Assembly: GCF_040802235.1 (NCBI RefSeq)
Contig: NC_133158.1
Coordinates: forward strand, 40,614,001 to 40,678,000
Direction of reading: 5' to 3'
Source: Manis javanica
Lineage: Eukaryota > Chordata > Mammalia > Pholidota > Manidae
DNA: 64,000 nucleotides
Positions within the stretch are counted from its first letter, which is position 1. Every line of letters begins with the position of its first letter. Position numbers and translations under genes: made by a program. A model generated the notes under the pieces. That model had not been told where the DNA came from, searched no databases, and was given only the letters and a program-made list of their open reading frames with translations. Below, one piece after another: positions 46,801 through 59,200 of the stretch.

Positions 46801-47609
46801 CTTGTTCAGTCTCCTTGGGCTGATGTGGCCTCGCTGCTTGGCCGCCTCCCCAGCCTGTGGCTGAGCAGCAGCGGGACCATCCAGGGCCTGGCTCTGCCTT
46901 GGAGAACACACCTCATCTGTGGTTCTCCCGAGGACACCGAACGCCGTGGGGCCTCCTGTCAACACGCCGCCTCCAACCCCATGTGGTGCTGGGCCTCAGT
47001 TGGCCTGATGAATCCACCCTGTTTTCCAACATAGCTGGATTTTGGGGGAGGCAGTTTTGTCTTATCTCCACCACCTGCGCTTATGGACCAGAATAGGTGA
47101 AATAGGACTTCTTTACTTTCTTTATGATTAGGTTAAATGCAGTTATAAAGCCCTCTGAGCCTGATTCCTTTTTAATAGTGTCTCTTGAACAATTTTTCCA
47201 AGTTTGGTTATTGGTTTAATCAGCTTTGTCTTCTCTTCTACCTTTTCTCTTCTGTAGACGATTTCAGTCATCTCTGTCTTACCCGAAAAATCAAGTTTCT
47301 CTAGACTTCCTGACTTGTTATAACATAGAGTTTTCAACATGACAAAGTAGTTTGCAGATTTGTGTAGAAGAATATATTTTCAAAGATGGCCAAGAAAAAT
47401 TTGAAGGAGAAGAGTGAAGGGGGGGCTGGCAGCACAGAAATAGTGTTAAAATAAATGCACGTGTAGGTGGGAGAGAAATCAGCCCAGAAGAGGGCCGGCC
47501 ATTCTCCATCATTTAATGGAATACAGACCATATGTCAGTCCAATGAGGGAAAGACACAGTACTTAGTATCAGTCTCATGTAATGTTCTGTCTACACAAAA
47601 ACATAGCTA

Positions 47610-48150
47610 TTCCCCTGCTTCCTTTTATATACAAAAATAAACTCTAAGGATTAACTATCTAAATGTAAAAAATTAAATGACACAAATCCTAGAAGAAAAG
47701 CTGTGACTGTGTGACCTCACAGCTACACTGAGGAGGTGTGGGGACTGCCTGACACAAGGCTGGAAAGAGGTCACCACTTTGACTCTCTCAATTTAAGAGT
47801 TTTATGTGGAAAAAGACGTCCTATCAAAATAAAAAGACAAAGTATTTCCCATACATACGACAGAAAAGGAACAGCTGCAAATTAATAAAATATTTTTTCC
47901 TAATTCAGAAAAATGGGCAGAGGATATGAACAGAAATTATTGGAAGAAAATGTAAAAAATGTGAATAAACATATTTTAAGTTGTTTTTCTCCAAGCACAA
48001 TGCTGATGCACTCCCCCACCGTCTGGAGCTGCTTAAAGGCTCTGGTGCTGAGTGTGGGAGGGGGGACCCCATCCCACCAGCCTTTATGGAACATACATCT
48101 AGAATTAAAGTTAAAACTGTCAAATTAAAATTAAGACTATCGTGCCTGTT
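47610..48150 (+). mobile_element. L1 ORF2 3' fragment, sense
   Basis: ATACAAAAATAAACTCTAAG, then AAATCCTAGAAGAAAAGCTG and AAAAATGGGCAGAGGATATG match the late part of ORF2. The end is approximate. Confidence 0.7.
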
Positions 48151-48829
48151 GACCCAGGCACCCCAAGCTGGGGACTCCAGGCCACAGCAATGCACCTGCC
48201 TATCTGCAGCCTCGGGAAGGACTCAGCCTGGGGCCTTGGGCTGCGGTGGGAAGGCGCTGGGTGCACAGCCTAGCTCAGTGGGAGGTGGTCGCAGAGTGGT
48301 GAGCCAGGGACACATGTCCTTTGTTGAAAGTCAGACGATGCCTCACCTGTGTGGTGACCGTTGTGCATTTGAGGGCACGTGTCTCACTATCAATGCCAAC
48401 CCCAGGAGTGAGCGAGGCCTGGCTCAGCCCCTGCAGTAACCCTTTGGACCACCAGGATCCACCCCTGTTCCCTGCCCCTTGGGGGCGCCTCCAGGACATG
48501 CTGGTCCAGGCAAGGATGCTGGGTGGATCTGAGGAGCTGTGGGGGTCTTAGAAGGGCAGGTTCCCCCTTCCCAGCCTCAGTTTCCCTCTGCTGGCTAAGA
48601 AGGCACCACCAAGCCCAGGTCTCTGTGATTGTGACTCAGAGGCTGATGCCCCCCCATCAGCAATGCTGGCTGTGGGGGCAGGGCAGGCTGGTGGAGGCCT
48701 AGAGAGCATCCCGGAAGGACCAGGCTGCAGACCGGGTGTGGTGGGAGCCCTAGGTGGACGGCAGCCCTGACCAGGCTACCACCAGATCCCTGCAAGCAGA
48801 CTGCCAGGGCTGACAACATTTCTTGGCAG

Positions 48830-48983
48830 GTGGCAGGGTTACGAGGGCTTCGTGGCTGTGCACAGCCTCCCGACTTTTGGCTGCAGAGACTGGGAGGCCT
48901 TCCGCACCACCACCGGCTCCTACCTCATGTACTCCAGTGCCAAGGAGCCCCTCTCCCGTGTCCTGAAGCTGCGGACGGTCTGA
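48830..48983 (+). CDS. TSPEAR: TSPEAR last coding exon (twelfth), EAR repeat 7
   Basis: The exon starts with the last base of the split Arg codon after TTCTTGGCAG. It encodes [40 protein letters not shown] and the C-terminus [10 protein letters not shown], then TGA at 48981. It holds the end of repeat 6 and the seventh, shortened repeat. Confidence 0.95.
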
Positions 48984-49400
48984 CAGCCCGGGCCGGGGAT
49001 GGTGCAGGCCTCGCTGCGTCCCAGAAGCCTGCCCAAGAAGCCCTGGCATCTCCAGGGTCGCGCCCAGGAGAAGCCTCCATCTTCCAGCCAGAAGACCTGT
49101 CCGCCTCTCCTCCCTGGTGGCCGTTTGGTGGCTCAGTGGGCACTCCAGCTGACGAGTAGGACTGCTCCTGCAAGTCTGGCATCCTGCTTTAAAGGAAAAG
49201 GTCATACAAAAGTTTACCTCAAACCCAGTGGGGCCTCGTCCCCTCCCCTGGTGACACTCTGCCACTTGCCTGCCCAGACGCGGGAACAGGCTTAATGCTG
49301 TTCCATGGATGTCATGCCAGCTATTTATTGTACTCTGTCTACACTGACAAATATTTATGCTGCTCTTTACAAAAAGCAATGGCTGTATTGTGTGTTTTTG
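48984..49400 (+). other. TSPEAR: Probable TSPEAR 3' UTR
   Basis: No AATAAA or ATTAAA was seen in the first several hundred bases. AT-rich sequence (CTATTTATTGTACTC, ACAAATATTTATGC) at about 49320-49360 is followed by a GT-rich run at about 49390-49405, a plausible place for cleavage with a non-canonical signal. Confidence 0.4.
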
Positions 49401-52400
49401 GTGGGGACTTGACCCTCTGCAAGCAGGTCACAGGGTGGAAAGCTCGCCCGGCCACTGCAGGGGACGTGCTGTCGGAACTCCAGTCACCTAGCTGGAGGGC
49501 ACCTCTTCCGCAGGGAACGCCTCCTCCGGCCTGTTTACCCACAGGTGCACTAGGTCAGGAACCACAAGTGGTGCTCCGCATGGGTCCCACTCCTCCCCAG
49601 GGCCCGCCCCCGGGCACCCTGCCAGTCGGTGCCTCTGCCTGGGCTGGCCGCCAGTCCTGCAGCTGGCCTGGAGGGCATGCAGGCTGGCCTTGGAGGGCCT
49701 CCTTGGGGCCAGTGCTCTCAGCTCCTCGCATCGAAGGTCGGACTGACACCAGACGGGCTGCCTGCCTTTCTGGGACTGCTGCTGGTCTGGCAGGACACCT
49801 CCCCTGGGAACTAGGAGGAGGAGGAGAGGGGCCCTCCTCACTGGGCAGGCCTCCCAGGTTGAATGGAAATGCTCTGTGCTGGCAGCTTTTCTGGAAGAGC
49901 CCTGTGGGGTCACATCCGGCCAGGAGACCAGGGATGGTCCCAGACCAGGCCTATCCCATTGTCCAGGCCCTGCTGGCTCTGGGGAAGAGCCTCACTGCAG
50001 GGAGGGAGTGGGCGCTGGGCCACCTCCAGCGGGTGCTCAGGGGCCCGTGCTCGAGGGCTCACACTTGGTTCAGCTCTGCTATCTCTGTCCTGAAATTCCC
50101 AGTGATTTGTCTCCTCCGAGGTCACCCAGCCAGGGGCACAGAGGCAGTTCCAGCCGCCAGAGGCCTGGCTCCCGAGGTAAGGTCCCCCTGAGACCCGGAA
50201 GGCCCCTGCCCCAGGAAGGATTCCTTCCCTGAGCCTTCCCCTTTCAGTCCAGGCCAGACGGGGGATTTCAAGACTGTACCCAGGGCCCATGTGATTTCCA
50301 ACAGCTGAGATTTTTCTAGAGCCTCCTTCAGGCCAGCGAGCGGGCCACATGCCACCGGGGGTGCTGGGGCTGACCTCTAATAAGGATGACCCTTCCAGGA
50401 AGAGTGGCAGAGATGGAGAGGGGGAGGGGACATCTGGAGCCCCAGGGGGCCTAGGCCAGCTGGGTATTGTGTCAGCGCTGGGTCTGCTGGCCCAGGGAGA
50501 GTGGCCTGAGGGTGTTACATAAAAATGCAGGATTCCCAGTTCAGACTGATTTGCGGATTGGCAACGAATGCTGTCTGTAGCGTACATGTGTCCCAAATAT
50601 CCTGTAGACCATATACTAAACGAGTGTTTGCTGTGTATCTAAGATTCAATTCCAGGGGGCATCCTGCACTTTGCCCGGGTGCCAACTTCAAGGGGGGTGT
50701 GGAGGACAAGCCAGGCCTCCTGTGGCCTCTGGACGCCCCAGGGATGGGAGGCAGGCCCTGAGCAGAGACAGTAGGGACAATGCAGGCAGGCCAGAGCCCT
50801 TGGGGGCATCCTGGGGGCAGGGTCGCTGGGGCAGCCTGTTGCCTCTGGGGTCCCTCTGCAGGTGGTCCCCAGGAGAGCCCTGGAGGAGGGGCACCCATGC
50901 AAGAGAGGGGAGGCCACCCAGGCTGGGGGGCACCACCATCCCCCACAGGATGGTTAATTTTGTGTGTCAGCTGGGAGGGTGCTTTTGGACGACATTAGTG
51001 TTACTTGGGGAACACGGAGAAAGTGGTGGCTTCCCGGCATGGGGGCTTCCCCAGTCAGTGAGGCCCTGCAGGGAGCAAAGGCAGCCTCCCCAGGCAAGAA
51101 GGGTTCTAGGCAGCCTGCCCTCAGACCGGCCCGCCGTGGGCAGATTAGGCCTCACTGCCCCCACAGTGGCCTGAGCCAGTTCCTCCTGGGAACCGTCTGC
51201 TCTGTCGGCACTTGGGTCGCCGTCTCTCTGTACAGACGGCCCTGCGGACATGCCCAGACGTGAAGGCCTCCGGAGGCTGGGTGTCTCTGCGTGACGCCAC
51301 CGGCCAAGTCCCCAGCGCCGAGCCCCATTCACCTGCGGGGGAGGGCGAGCTAGGTGCTGTCCCGAGCCCCCACCCTGCACACCTCCTCTCTCTGGGGGTG
51401 ACTGCGCTGGCGCCCGCTTTCTCACAGCCCCTCAGGTGTCACTGCAGCATCAGAGTAACACTCAGGGCCTTGGCCTTGCCCAGGGCTCAGGCAGTCACAG
51501 GCGGTGCCACCTGAGCCCCGCCCCAGAACTCTCATCTACTGATGCTACAACCGTAAATCATGTTTGTTCAAACTATGAGTGCAAATATGAGGGGGGATGT
51601 GTAGAGAGCATTAGATGTTTACATCTTTCCAAGGAAGCGCTTCTGGGTTTCGTCCTGTTGATAGGAGTTTCCACAGGGGCACACGGCTCCAGGCGACTCT
51701 GCGTGCAGTTGGATGTGGCCACATTACTGTTGCTTGACAGCTGTTCAGGCTCCTCCGGGCGAGGTTCTGAGTTTGCTGAGCCACCAGCCTTTGATAATCC
51801 ACAGGCCTTCTTTGCAACAGTCTTTGCCGCGATAAATAACACCTTAAGAACTTCTTTGTACAAACTGCATTTTTCTCTGGGGTCACTTTGAGGTGGTGAT
51901 TTCCTGCAGAAACACTGTCCTTGGCCATTCTCACAGCTGCTCCCTCCAGGGTGCCCTCCTAAAACCTCACCTGGGCCCTTGGTGGGCCTGTCAGGGACCC
52001 CCACCTGCTCCACCTTGTGCCAGGTTAGTAAGTGGAAGATCGTGACAAAATCTCATTTTCACCATGGCCATCGCGCCTGGCGTTGGGATTGCTGGACCTT
52101 CTCTATAGGCAGCCCTTAACCTCACTGCCACAAGCATGTCCCCGGCCCTCCGCAGCTCCCTCACGCCCCATGTGCATGCACACACAACAGAACTACATGC
52201 ACACACTCTCCCATGAGCATAAGCACATGCTCACAAACACACAACACACTCACACATGCACACACATGCGTGTACACATCTTCCAGTCCCTTCCGGCCAG
52301 GGGCTGTGGTGTCCTGGCAATCAGCTCGGTGCAGGCTGATGGTCAGGGTGGCCATGGCTGTCTGCTCGTGCTGGGTGCCCACTATGTGCCGGTAGCCCAC

Positions 52401-52730
52401 TGGGCCTTCAAACACATGCAGAACCACACAGTCCTGGCCGCCCTTAAACCCTCCAGGGGCTAAAACCCAGGGGGCTCATGCTGAGCCCCGAGGCCCTGGG
52501 ACGCGAGGCTGCCCTCCCCTCCCCAGGCAAGGCTCCAGGCCCCCAGTTTCTGGCCCACAGCGGGGCGGGGCTCCCCGCCACACTCCATCACACGCAAACG
52601 CTCACTCCCATCCCGCTTCACCTGCACTTCACTGCACCTCCTTTATACGCACTAGGCTCTCTCGTGCTTGCTCTCCACTGCCCTGGCCCCAGCGGCCTGC
52701 AGTGCGGAAAATCCCCTCACTCCCCGCCTC
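49400..52730. other. Intergenic DNA between TSPEAR and LRRC3, first part
   Basis: GC-rich sequence with no recognisable conserved exon. A CA-rich tract lies at about 52185-52268. The open frames here have no family features. Confidence 0.5.
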
Positions 52731-52733
52731 CCG

Positions 52734-52997
52734 GTGGGCGGGGCTCAGGTGCCGCAGGCCGCCCCCGTGGGCGGGACTCAGGTGCCCTCGGCCGTCCCCG
52801 TGGGCGGGACTCAGGTGCCGCAGGCCGTCCCCGTAGGAGGGGCTCAGGTGCCCTCTGCCTTCCCCGTGGGCGGGGCTCAGGTGCCACAGGCCATCCCCAT
52901 GGGCGGGGTTCAGGTGCCCTCGGCGGTCCCCCTGGGCGGGGCTCAGGTGCCACAGGCCGTCCCCGTGGGCGGGGCTCAGGTGCGGCTGTGCTGGGTG
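52734..52997. repeat. 33-bp minisatellite, eight copies, alternating A/B units
   Basis: Eight units of exactly 33 bases each begin GTGGGCGGG(G/A)CTCAGGTG or a near variant. The second half of the unit alternates between a CGCAGGCCG/CACAGGCC type (units 1, 3, 5, 7) and a CCTCGGCCG type (units 2, 4, 6), so the true period is 66 bases. Unit 8 is degenerate. As 33 is a multiple of three, open frames run through it on both strands, which explains the repetitive predicted peptides. Confidence 0.93.
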
Positions 52998-52999
52998 CA

Positions 53000-53600
53000 C
53001 ACTGCTGAGGAATGGGGTCCAGTAGGACTGTGAAGTACAGGGCTTTCCAGCCCTGACAGTTCAAGCCCAGGTTCTCTCATGACTGTTGAACTTATGCATA
53101 TCACAGAACCCGCCTCTCACCCCCACCCCACCCGGGTCCGGGGTTCCCCTCAGGCCTAAAACGGAGAAAACCGCTCCCTTGGGCGTGGCAGGGATCATGC
53201 GGTGCGAATGCCTGGCCGTGCGCAGTTCCTCGGCGGCTGTGGGGTGCACAGCAGGCCGCGCAGGCTGTCACTTAGCTGCCTAACCACGCTTTCCTGACCC
53301 AAGCTGGATCCCTCAAGTCACATCGGAAAGAAAATGCGGGCTTGCCCTACTTTTGCCCACAGACCCGATGACTGAAACCGCACGCCAGCAATCAAGTTCA
53401 GCAATAACACAAATGCCCAAGGGCCGTTTCCTCACTCTGGAGGGCTGGCTTAGGATCCGGCGAGCCTGCAGGAAAAGAAGGGGCTCTGTGGCTCTTCCTG
53501 TGACTCCGAGGTATTATTGTTAATCCGGTAAGGGCTCCTGTCTTTGCTTGATTTTATTTAGACTTAATTTAATTTTATTTAATCAGCTTGCGCAGATCTT
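53000..53600. other. Intergenic DNA after the minisatellite
   Basis: No gene or repeat was recognised, apart from a short AT-rich TTTATTTAGACTTAATTTAA run at about 53555. Confidence 0.4.
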
Positions 53601-53609
53601 AAACATTCT

Positions 53610-54070
53610 GTTCAGGGAGTTTTGCCAATTGTCCACATCCATGTAGCTGTCCTCCAAACGAGGCCCCCAGGGCAACCTTGAACCCCATTCCGGTCCATCC
53701 CCACCCTGCCACCCGTGGCTTTCTGTCACTTGTCCATGTTGGATTTCCTGATTTCGTTCTGTGGAGCCACGCAGCCTGCACTCCACGCCTGCCACGTTCA
53801 CTCAGCTCAGTGTGTCTGGAAGCCCCCCGAGTTCGTGCATCAGCAGGTGGCTCATTCTTATGGCTGGTTTGTATTCATTTTTATTCCGTATTCCACCTTA
53901 CAGATATTCTGCCACTTGGTTATCCCTCCTATTGATCAACTTCAGGTTGTAAACCATTCAGGGTTGCTATAAACCTCACTGAATAGTTTTTGTGGACACG
54001 TTTTTATTTCTCTTGGTAAACTGTACAGGCAGAACCACTGGGTTATAGCACAGGTAGGTGATGGCTTAGC
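53610..54070 (-). mobile_element. L1 3' fragment, antisense
   Basis: AACCATTCAGGGTTGCTATA, then GTGGACACGTTTTTATTTC and TCTTGGTAAACTG are reverse-complement L1 landmarks. The left edge is uncertain. Confidence 0.6.
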
Positions 54071-54509
54071 TTTATAACAAACCACATGTTCCCCAAGGGA
54101 CCCTTCCCATGGCCTTCATTCTCCTAACAGCACAAATCACTCTCAGACCCATGCCACAGGTTTACCACGAAACACTCTAGCCCTCTGCTCTGATCACTGC
54201 TGTGCCCCAAGGCCTGGGGGTGCCCCCTGATGGTACCAGAGTCCCAGCAGCTCCAGCCTGCATGGTGTGCAATGGAGAAGACAGCGTGGCACCCTGCCTA
54301 TGGTGTGCTTGCCCCACAGAAAAGCACAAGAGTGTGAGCTAGAAACCTGCTGGTCTCGGTAGGAGAATCTTGTGGGCTCAGTTAACCAATAAATGCATAA
54401 AAGTATCTGAGCCCAACTTCTGCTTCATTTCCATGGTAAGAGGACCGCAGAGTGCCAGAGGGGCAGGCGCCACCCACTGTGTGCACAAAGCCATGGGTGG
54501 GGTTCCGTG

Positions 54510-54690
54510 GCTGCTGTAACAAACTGTCACACATTAGTGGTTTCAACAGTGGAAATGTACTGCCTCACGGTTCTGGAAGTGAGAAGCACCCCCCGCCCCC
54601 AAAGTCATTGTGGGCAGGCTGCCTTCCTTGAGTGGCTCTAGGGGCTGCCGTACGGGGCCTGCCTGGCTAGTACCTGAAGTGGGTGCAGCG
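54510..54690 (+). repeat. Dispersed repeat, copy 1
   Basis: GCTGTAACAAACTGTCACAC, TTAGTGGTTTCAACAGTGG and CACGGTTCTGGAAGTGAGAAG match a common mammalian interspersed element. A second copy lies at 56085-56220. I cannot name the family with confidence. Confidence 0.55.
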
Positions 54691-54699
54691 GGGTGCCAG

Positions 54700-56080
54700 C
54701 TGAGCATGGGGTAACAGGTGCTGAGGTCTCTGGGGAGCAGAATGGCCAATGCCCATCCTGGGGGAGAACCTCTCGCTGACCCTTGCGATAGACCAGTGCC
54801 CTTGTGGGAGTGGGCATGGGGGCCTCCAGCCTGGCCCTAGGTGCCACCCTGCACGTGGGCTTGGCCAGTGGACTCTTGGTGAAGTCCAGCTTGGGGGTGA
54901 CCACTGCTCAGAGCTGCCTCCGGGTCCTCATCACTGGCCTTTGCAGCATCTGAGTGTTGGGGGGCTGGCTGGCTGGAGGGTGTGTGCCTTGATGCCGTGC
55001 TCCCATTCCCTCTCTGGCCAGCATCATGGCCATGGTGCCAGGTGCAGACCCTGCCACATTCAGCTCCCAGTATGGGCATCTGGCTCCTGGTTGGTGGTAC
55101 AGGGATGGCACCATGGGCCAGGCTCATGTTCTGCATCCCATGCAAGGCCTTTCTTCAACCTGGTGCTAGCCAGGACACCTTTCGATTGGACCATGCTCCA
55201 GGGTCTGCACTTCCTAGAGTGAGAACGTCCAGGCCTGGGCATCCGAGGGCCAGACCACAGCCTAGCTCTGCCCAAACAGCCAAACCCTGAGCTCGTCTTG
55301 TCATCGCTCTCCTCTGGACCTCTTGGGTTTCTCATCTGAAAGTAGAGTCTGCTGACCACACTGGGCCCCTGTAAGAATCAGCAGTGGCCCCTCGTGAGCA
55401 AGCCCAGCCAGGGGTTCGTGCTGGCTGCTGCCTCTCCCTGGTGGGCAGCCCTGCCCTGGGCACACCCAGCAGCCTGAGGGGCCTGCTGATTTCAGGCGCG
55501 CTTCCTGCAGGCTGTGTCGTATAGCTGCCGCTGGGCCTCGGGTTTCTCCCATCCTAGCCCAGCCTGCCATAAGCCGCTCCCCCTCCAACCCACCTCCCCA
55601 CCTCTGAGCCTGGGGGCCATGCAAGGCCCTTCCTGAAAGCTGACCCAAAGCACCTGCCTGTCAGACATGAGGTTCCTTCTCGGGATCCCAGCCCTGCACC
55701 CAGCCTGTCTCATGGGGAGCCCCTCCCATCTGCCAAGGGGGCCTCAGGCCTCCCCTGAACAAGGGGATATGACGAGTGTGTGCACACACCTGCCGCAGGG
55801 GTGTGTGGGTGAGCATGCATGCGCGTGTGTGCCCTGCTGTGCTCCCACACTGTGGCCCCCGCCTGCTCCCCAAGGGCCCTTCCTCCGGGAGGGGTGCTCC
55901 CATCCTGTCTCTCTGGAAAGGTCAAGGAGCGAGGCCAGCAGGTGGCGTGAGCTCCTGAAGATGCAGCATTCAGTGTACAGTGACCCCAAGAACCAAGACT
56001 CAGTGATGGCAAGTAGGGTGGCCATGGGGCATCGCTGGCTTCTGCTCTGACCACGCTGGCCGTTCCTGAAGTGAGGAAGC
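54700..56080. other. Intergenic DNA
   Basis: GC-rich, with no gene recognised. Short TG-rich words occur at about 55770-55835. Confidence 0.4.
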
Positions 56081-56084
56081 CATA

Positions 56085-56220
56085 TCAGTTCCCCAAGGCT
56101 GCCATACACTCTGTGGTCTATGCCACAGAAATTTATTATTTTACATTCTGGAGGTCCTGCAGCCTGGGGTGGAATCAGAAGCCTCCTGATGAAGCCACAG
56201 GCTGTTTTATCTGTCAGGGA
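56085..56220 (+). repeat. Dispersed repeat, copy 2
   Basis: CCAAGGCTGCCATACACTCT, GCCACAGAAATTTATTATTT and TACATTCTGGAGGTCC show the same element as at 54510, in the same orientation. Confidence 0.55.
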
Positions 56221-56229
56221 GCTCTGTTC

Positions 56230-59200
56230 ACCCAAGAGGCCTGGGAGCAAGGGCCTGAGTGGACACAGTGGACACCCATAGCCTCCAGACTATGACCTTG
56301 CAATGCTGCCTCTTCTGAAAGAAACCAACTCCCCAGCGTGACGGCTGAGCCCCAAGAGGCGGATACAGGCCCAGGGAACATCCCAGCCCATGCAAGGGTC
56401 GTTCCTCTTTATGGAAGATTCCAGCTGACAAATGGAGAAGGAATAGCAGAGCTGAGAATCACTGGTCTGGGACTCCCGGGAGCTAACAGACTTATGGGAT
56501 GGGCCTCGGTGGCTGCTGACATCACAGAGACCACCAGAAGTAACTCCCTTCTGAGGGGGTCACACCGCCACAGCGAACTGGCCTTGCTAGAGAAATCAAA
56601 TGGAACTATCCCTTTACAGGAGAAGGGACAGAGGATCATGCTGAATGGCGCGGCAGGGACACACCCAGCAAAGCCCAGAGGGGAGGGAGCCTGCAGGACA
56701 AACAACGGGTCTCAGCTGGACAGCTACCAGAGGACCCCAAGCAGACAGATGAGGAGCCCATTGGAGGAGCTGTGGGCGACGCGGCAGCCAGCAGCACTGT
56801 CTGAACATTATGGAGGTCCTGACTCAGGCAGACTTGGGAGCTCAAGAGACAGTCAGGGAAATGCGAGCAGTAGACAAATAAATACGCAATGACTCACGGA
56901 ATCTTCATGATCTTTAGGCGTGATATGGTTTTGTGTGAGTGTGCTTTTGAGACCCTGTGTATAAAAGATTCCTGCTGACATATTCACAGGTGAGATTTAT
57001 GGGTCCTAGGATTGCTTTAAAGTATTTGGGGGGCAGCAGGACAGTCTGTGGGCTTGAGGACCAAAGCAGCAGGCTGGAGCTGGGGTTGATGGCTGTGGGG
57101 CTAGTGGGGTGAACGTCACCACCCCAGTCTCCCTTTCTTGGTGTATGTGCGAAATTTTCTGTGATTAGATGTGACAACTGAAACACTGATAGAAAAACAA
57201 ACGGTGGCCCATCCAAACGGCAGAGTAGCAGTCCACATTGCGTGCCACCCCTGCATTCAGAAAGGAGTCCACTTACATGAGACTTCTAGGAAAAGTGCAA
57301 CCTCAGAAAAATGTCACCATTCTCACAGAGAGAACCCACTGGGCTGGGAGAAAAGGGTGGGTTGTTTGCAGCCACAGAGGGATTGCTCAAGGGACCTCTT
57401 TGGAAAGGGCAGGGCCTGGTGATGCCGTGGGGGACAAGCAGGCATCACTGATGTGGAAGGAGAGACCTCCCCTCATCCCAGAAGCTGAGGGGCAGGGCGG
57501 GTGCAGGAAGCTGGGGGAGAACCCCGGGTGTCCCTGGGGACACACGTGCCTGGCCAAGGCAGCTGGGAGCAGCAGGCCAGCCAGGCAGGCAGGGGCTCCA
57601 GCACCTGCACACCCCGCCCATGACCAGGCTTTCCACGCGGTGGGCTCACAGGTCTGGCAGTGCCGTGAGGTCTGCAGTGACGGGGTGGGGACAGGGCGAG
57701 TGGCCCTCAGAGATGTGGATGGTGGAATCCACCCTAGCCAATTTAAGTGCAAAGAGGTTTACTGAGGGCTCACAGGCGGCGAGGGGCACAGCAGGATCAG
57801 GCTTCAGGGTGAGCTTCCAGGAAGGCCAATTCCAGAGATGGCCCCAGGCTCCTGCTGTGGCCAGGAGCTGCAGAGGGTCCAGAACATTCCATGTCCACCA
57901 TAGTCTGCACCGGCAGCCCTGCTTCCTCCGCAGGTAACCCAGTGCTGGGTGACAGCCCCTTGCAAAGGCATCTGCCAAGAACCGGCAGGAGGGAGACCAG
58001 GGAGCAAGGCGCTGGGCAAGCGGCAGGGCAGGGCCAGCGCCCATGGGGGTGCCAGGCGTGTTCAGGGCCCTGCCCATCTCTGCTGTCCAGAATCCTAAGA
58101 AGGTGGACTCCCATTCCTGCCTTGACTTGCTGATGCCCCACATGCTGCTGACCCTCTGGAAGGCACTGCCCAAGCCAGCCCGGCCCCACTCCAACCTGCC
58201 CCGACCAGTGGGCAGGCCACAGCACACCTCTGAGACCCCACTGTGAACGCAACCAGCTATGGGTCAGAGCCCGCAATGGGGGCTGTGCAACCCCTGCTTT
58301 TAACCCTTCTCAGCCCTGCTTCCTGCCTGGAAAGAACTTCCATTAAGAAAAATACATCCAGCTTTAACCCCGATCTCACGTCTAATTTAAAACTGTCACC
58401 CACCCTCACTGCAGGCTGGACTGGGGTCCCCCGGTTCCCTGGGTTTAGGGCTGACTCCTCTGCTCCAGGGTCCTTCCTCAGAGGAGCCATTTCCCGCATC
58501 CTTGGCTGTCAGCCCTCCCAGCCCAGCGCTGTAGCGCTATAGCCTGCAGCCACTCCGTGGAGGGGCCTGGTCAAGACTTCTGGAGTGGGGCTGGGGCCTC
58601 CCGTGTGCAGGGCCCCCTGCCCCGGGAGGCTGCCCCACCAGAGACAGCCCCCACATGTCAGGATAGCTCTGCTGGGGCCCGCAGTACACCGCTCACCCCC
58701 ACCACTGAGTGCATCCGTGATGAGGCCAGGGGCCAAGGGAGCAGAAAGTCTCTCTCCAGCCCTTCCAGAGCAAGGGGGGCAGGGCTCCAGGGGCCCCTGA
58801 AGGCCCATGAGCCCCTCAGCACCCCCTCCGCTGGTCTGAGACCTCCCTAGAAGACCCCCCACCACTCCCATGGGAAGAGGGGCCCAGCCCCACCCTGAGC
58901 TAGAGCAGCCTCCAGGCCTGTCCACTGGCTCCACCCCCTGCCCCATGAGGGGCCCAAGCGGGCTGCCCTAACCCCCAGCCCCATGAAGGGCTGCCTCCTG
59001 TGGAGAAAGGGGTTCAGCAGACGAGGTGAAGTAGGGCTGTGCAGCAAACTCTACCTGGATTGTCTACACTGGACCCCCTGAGGGGCATGCTTGATGCCCA
59101 CCTCTGCATATTTAAGACAGGGTCAAATGCCCACTCACGCTAGGCCCATCAGTGCAGGGGGGTGGGCCCAGGCAGGGCATCTTAGCAGGTCCCTTAGTAG

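Noticed and set aside
52478-53033. Open frames through the 33-bp minisatellite as a possible repetitive protein
   Set aside because: The 33-base unit is a multiple of three and GC-rich, so frames stay open on both strands by chance. There is no promoter, splice or homology evidence.
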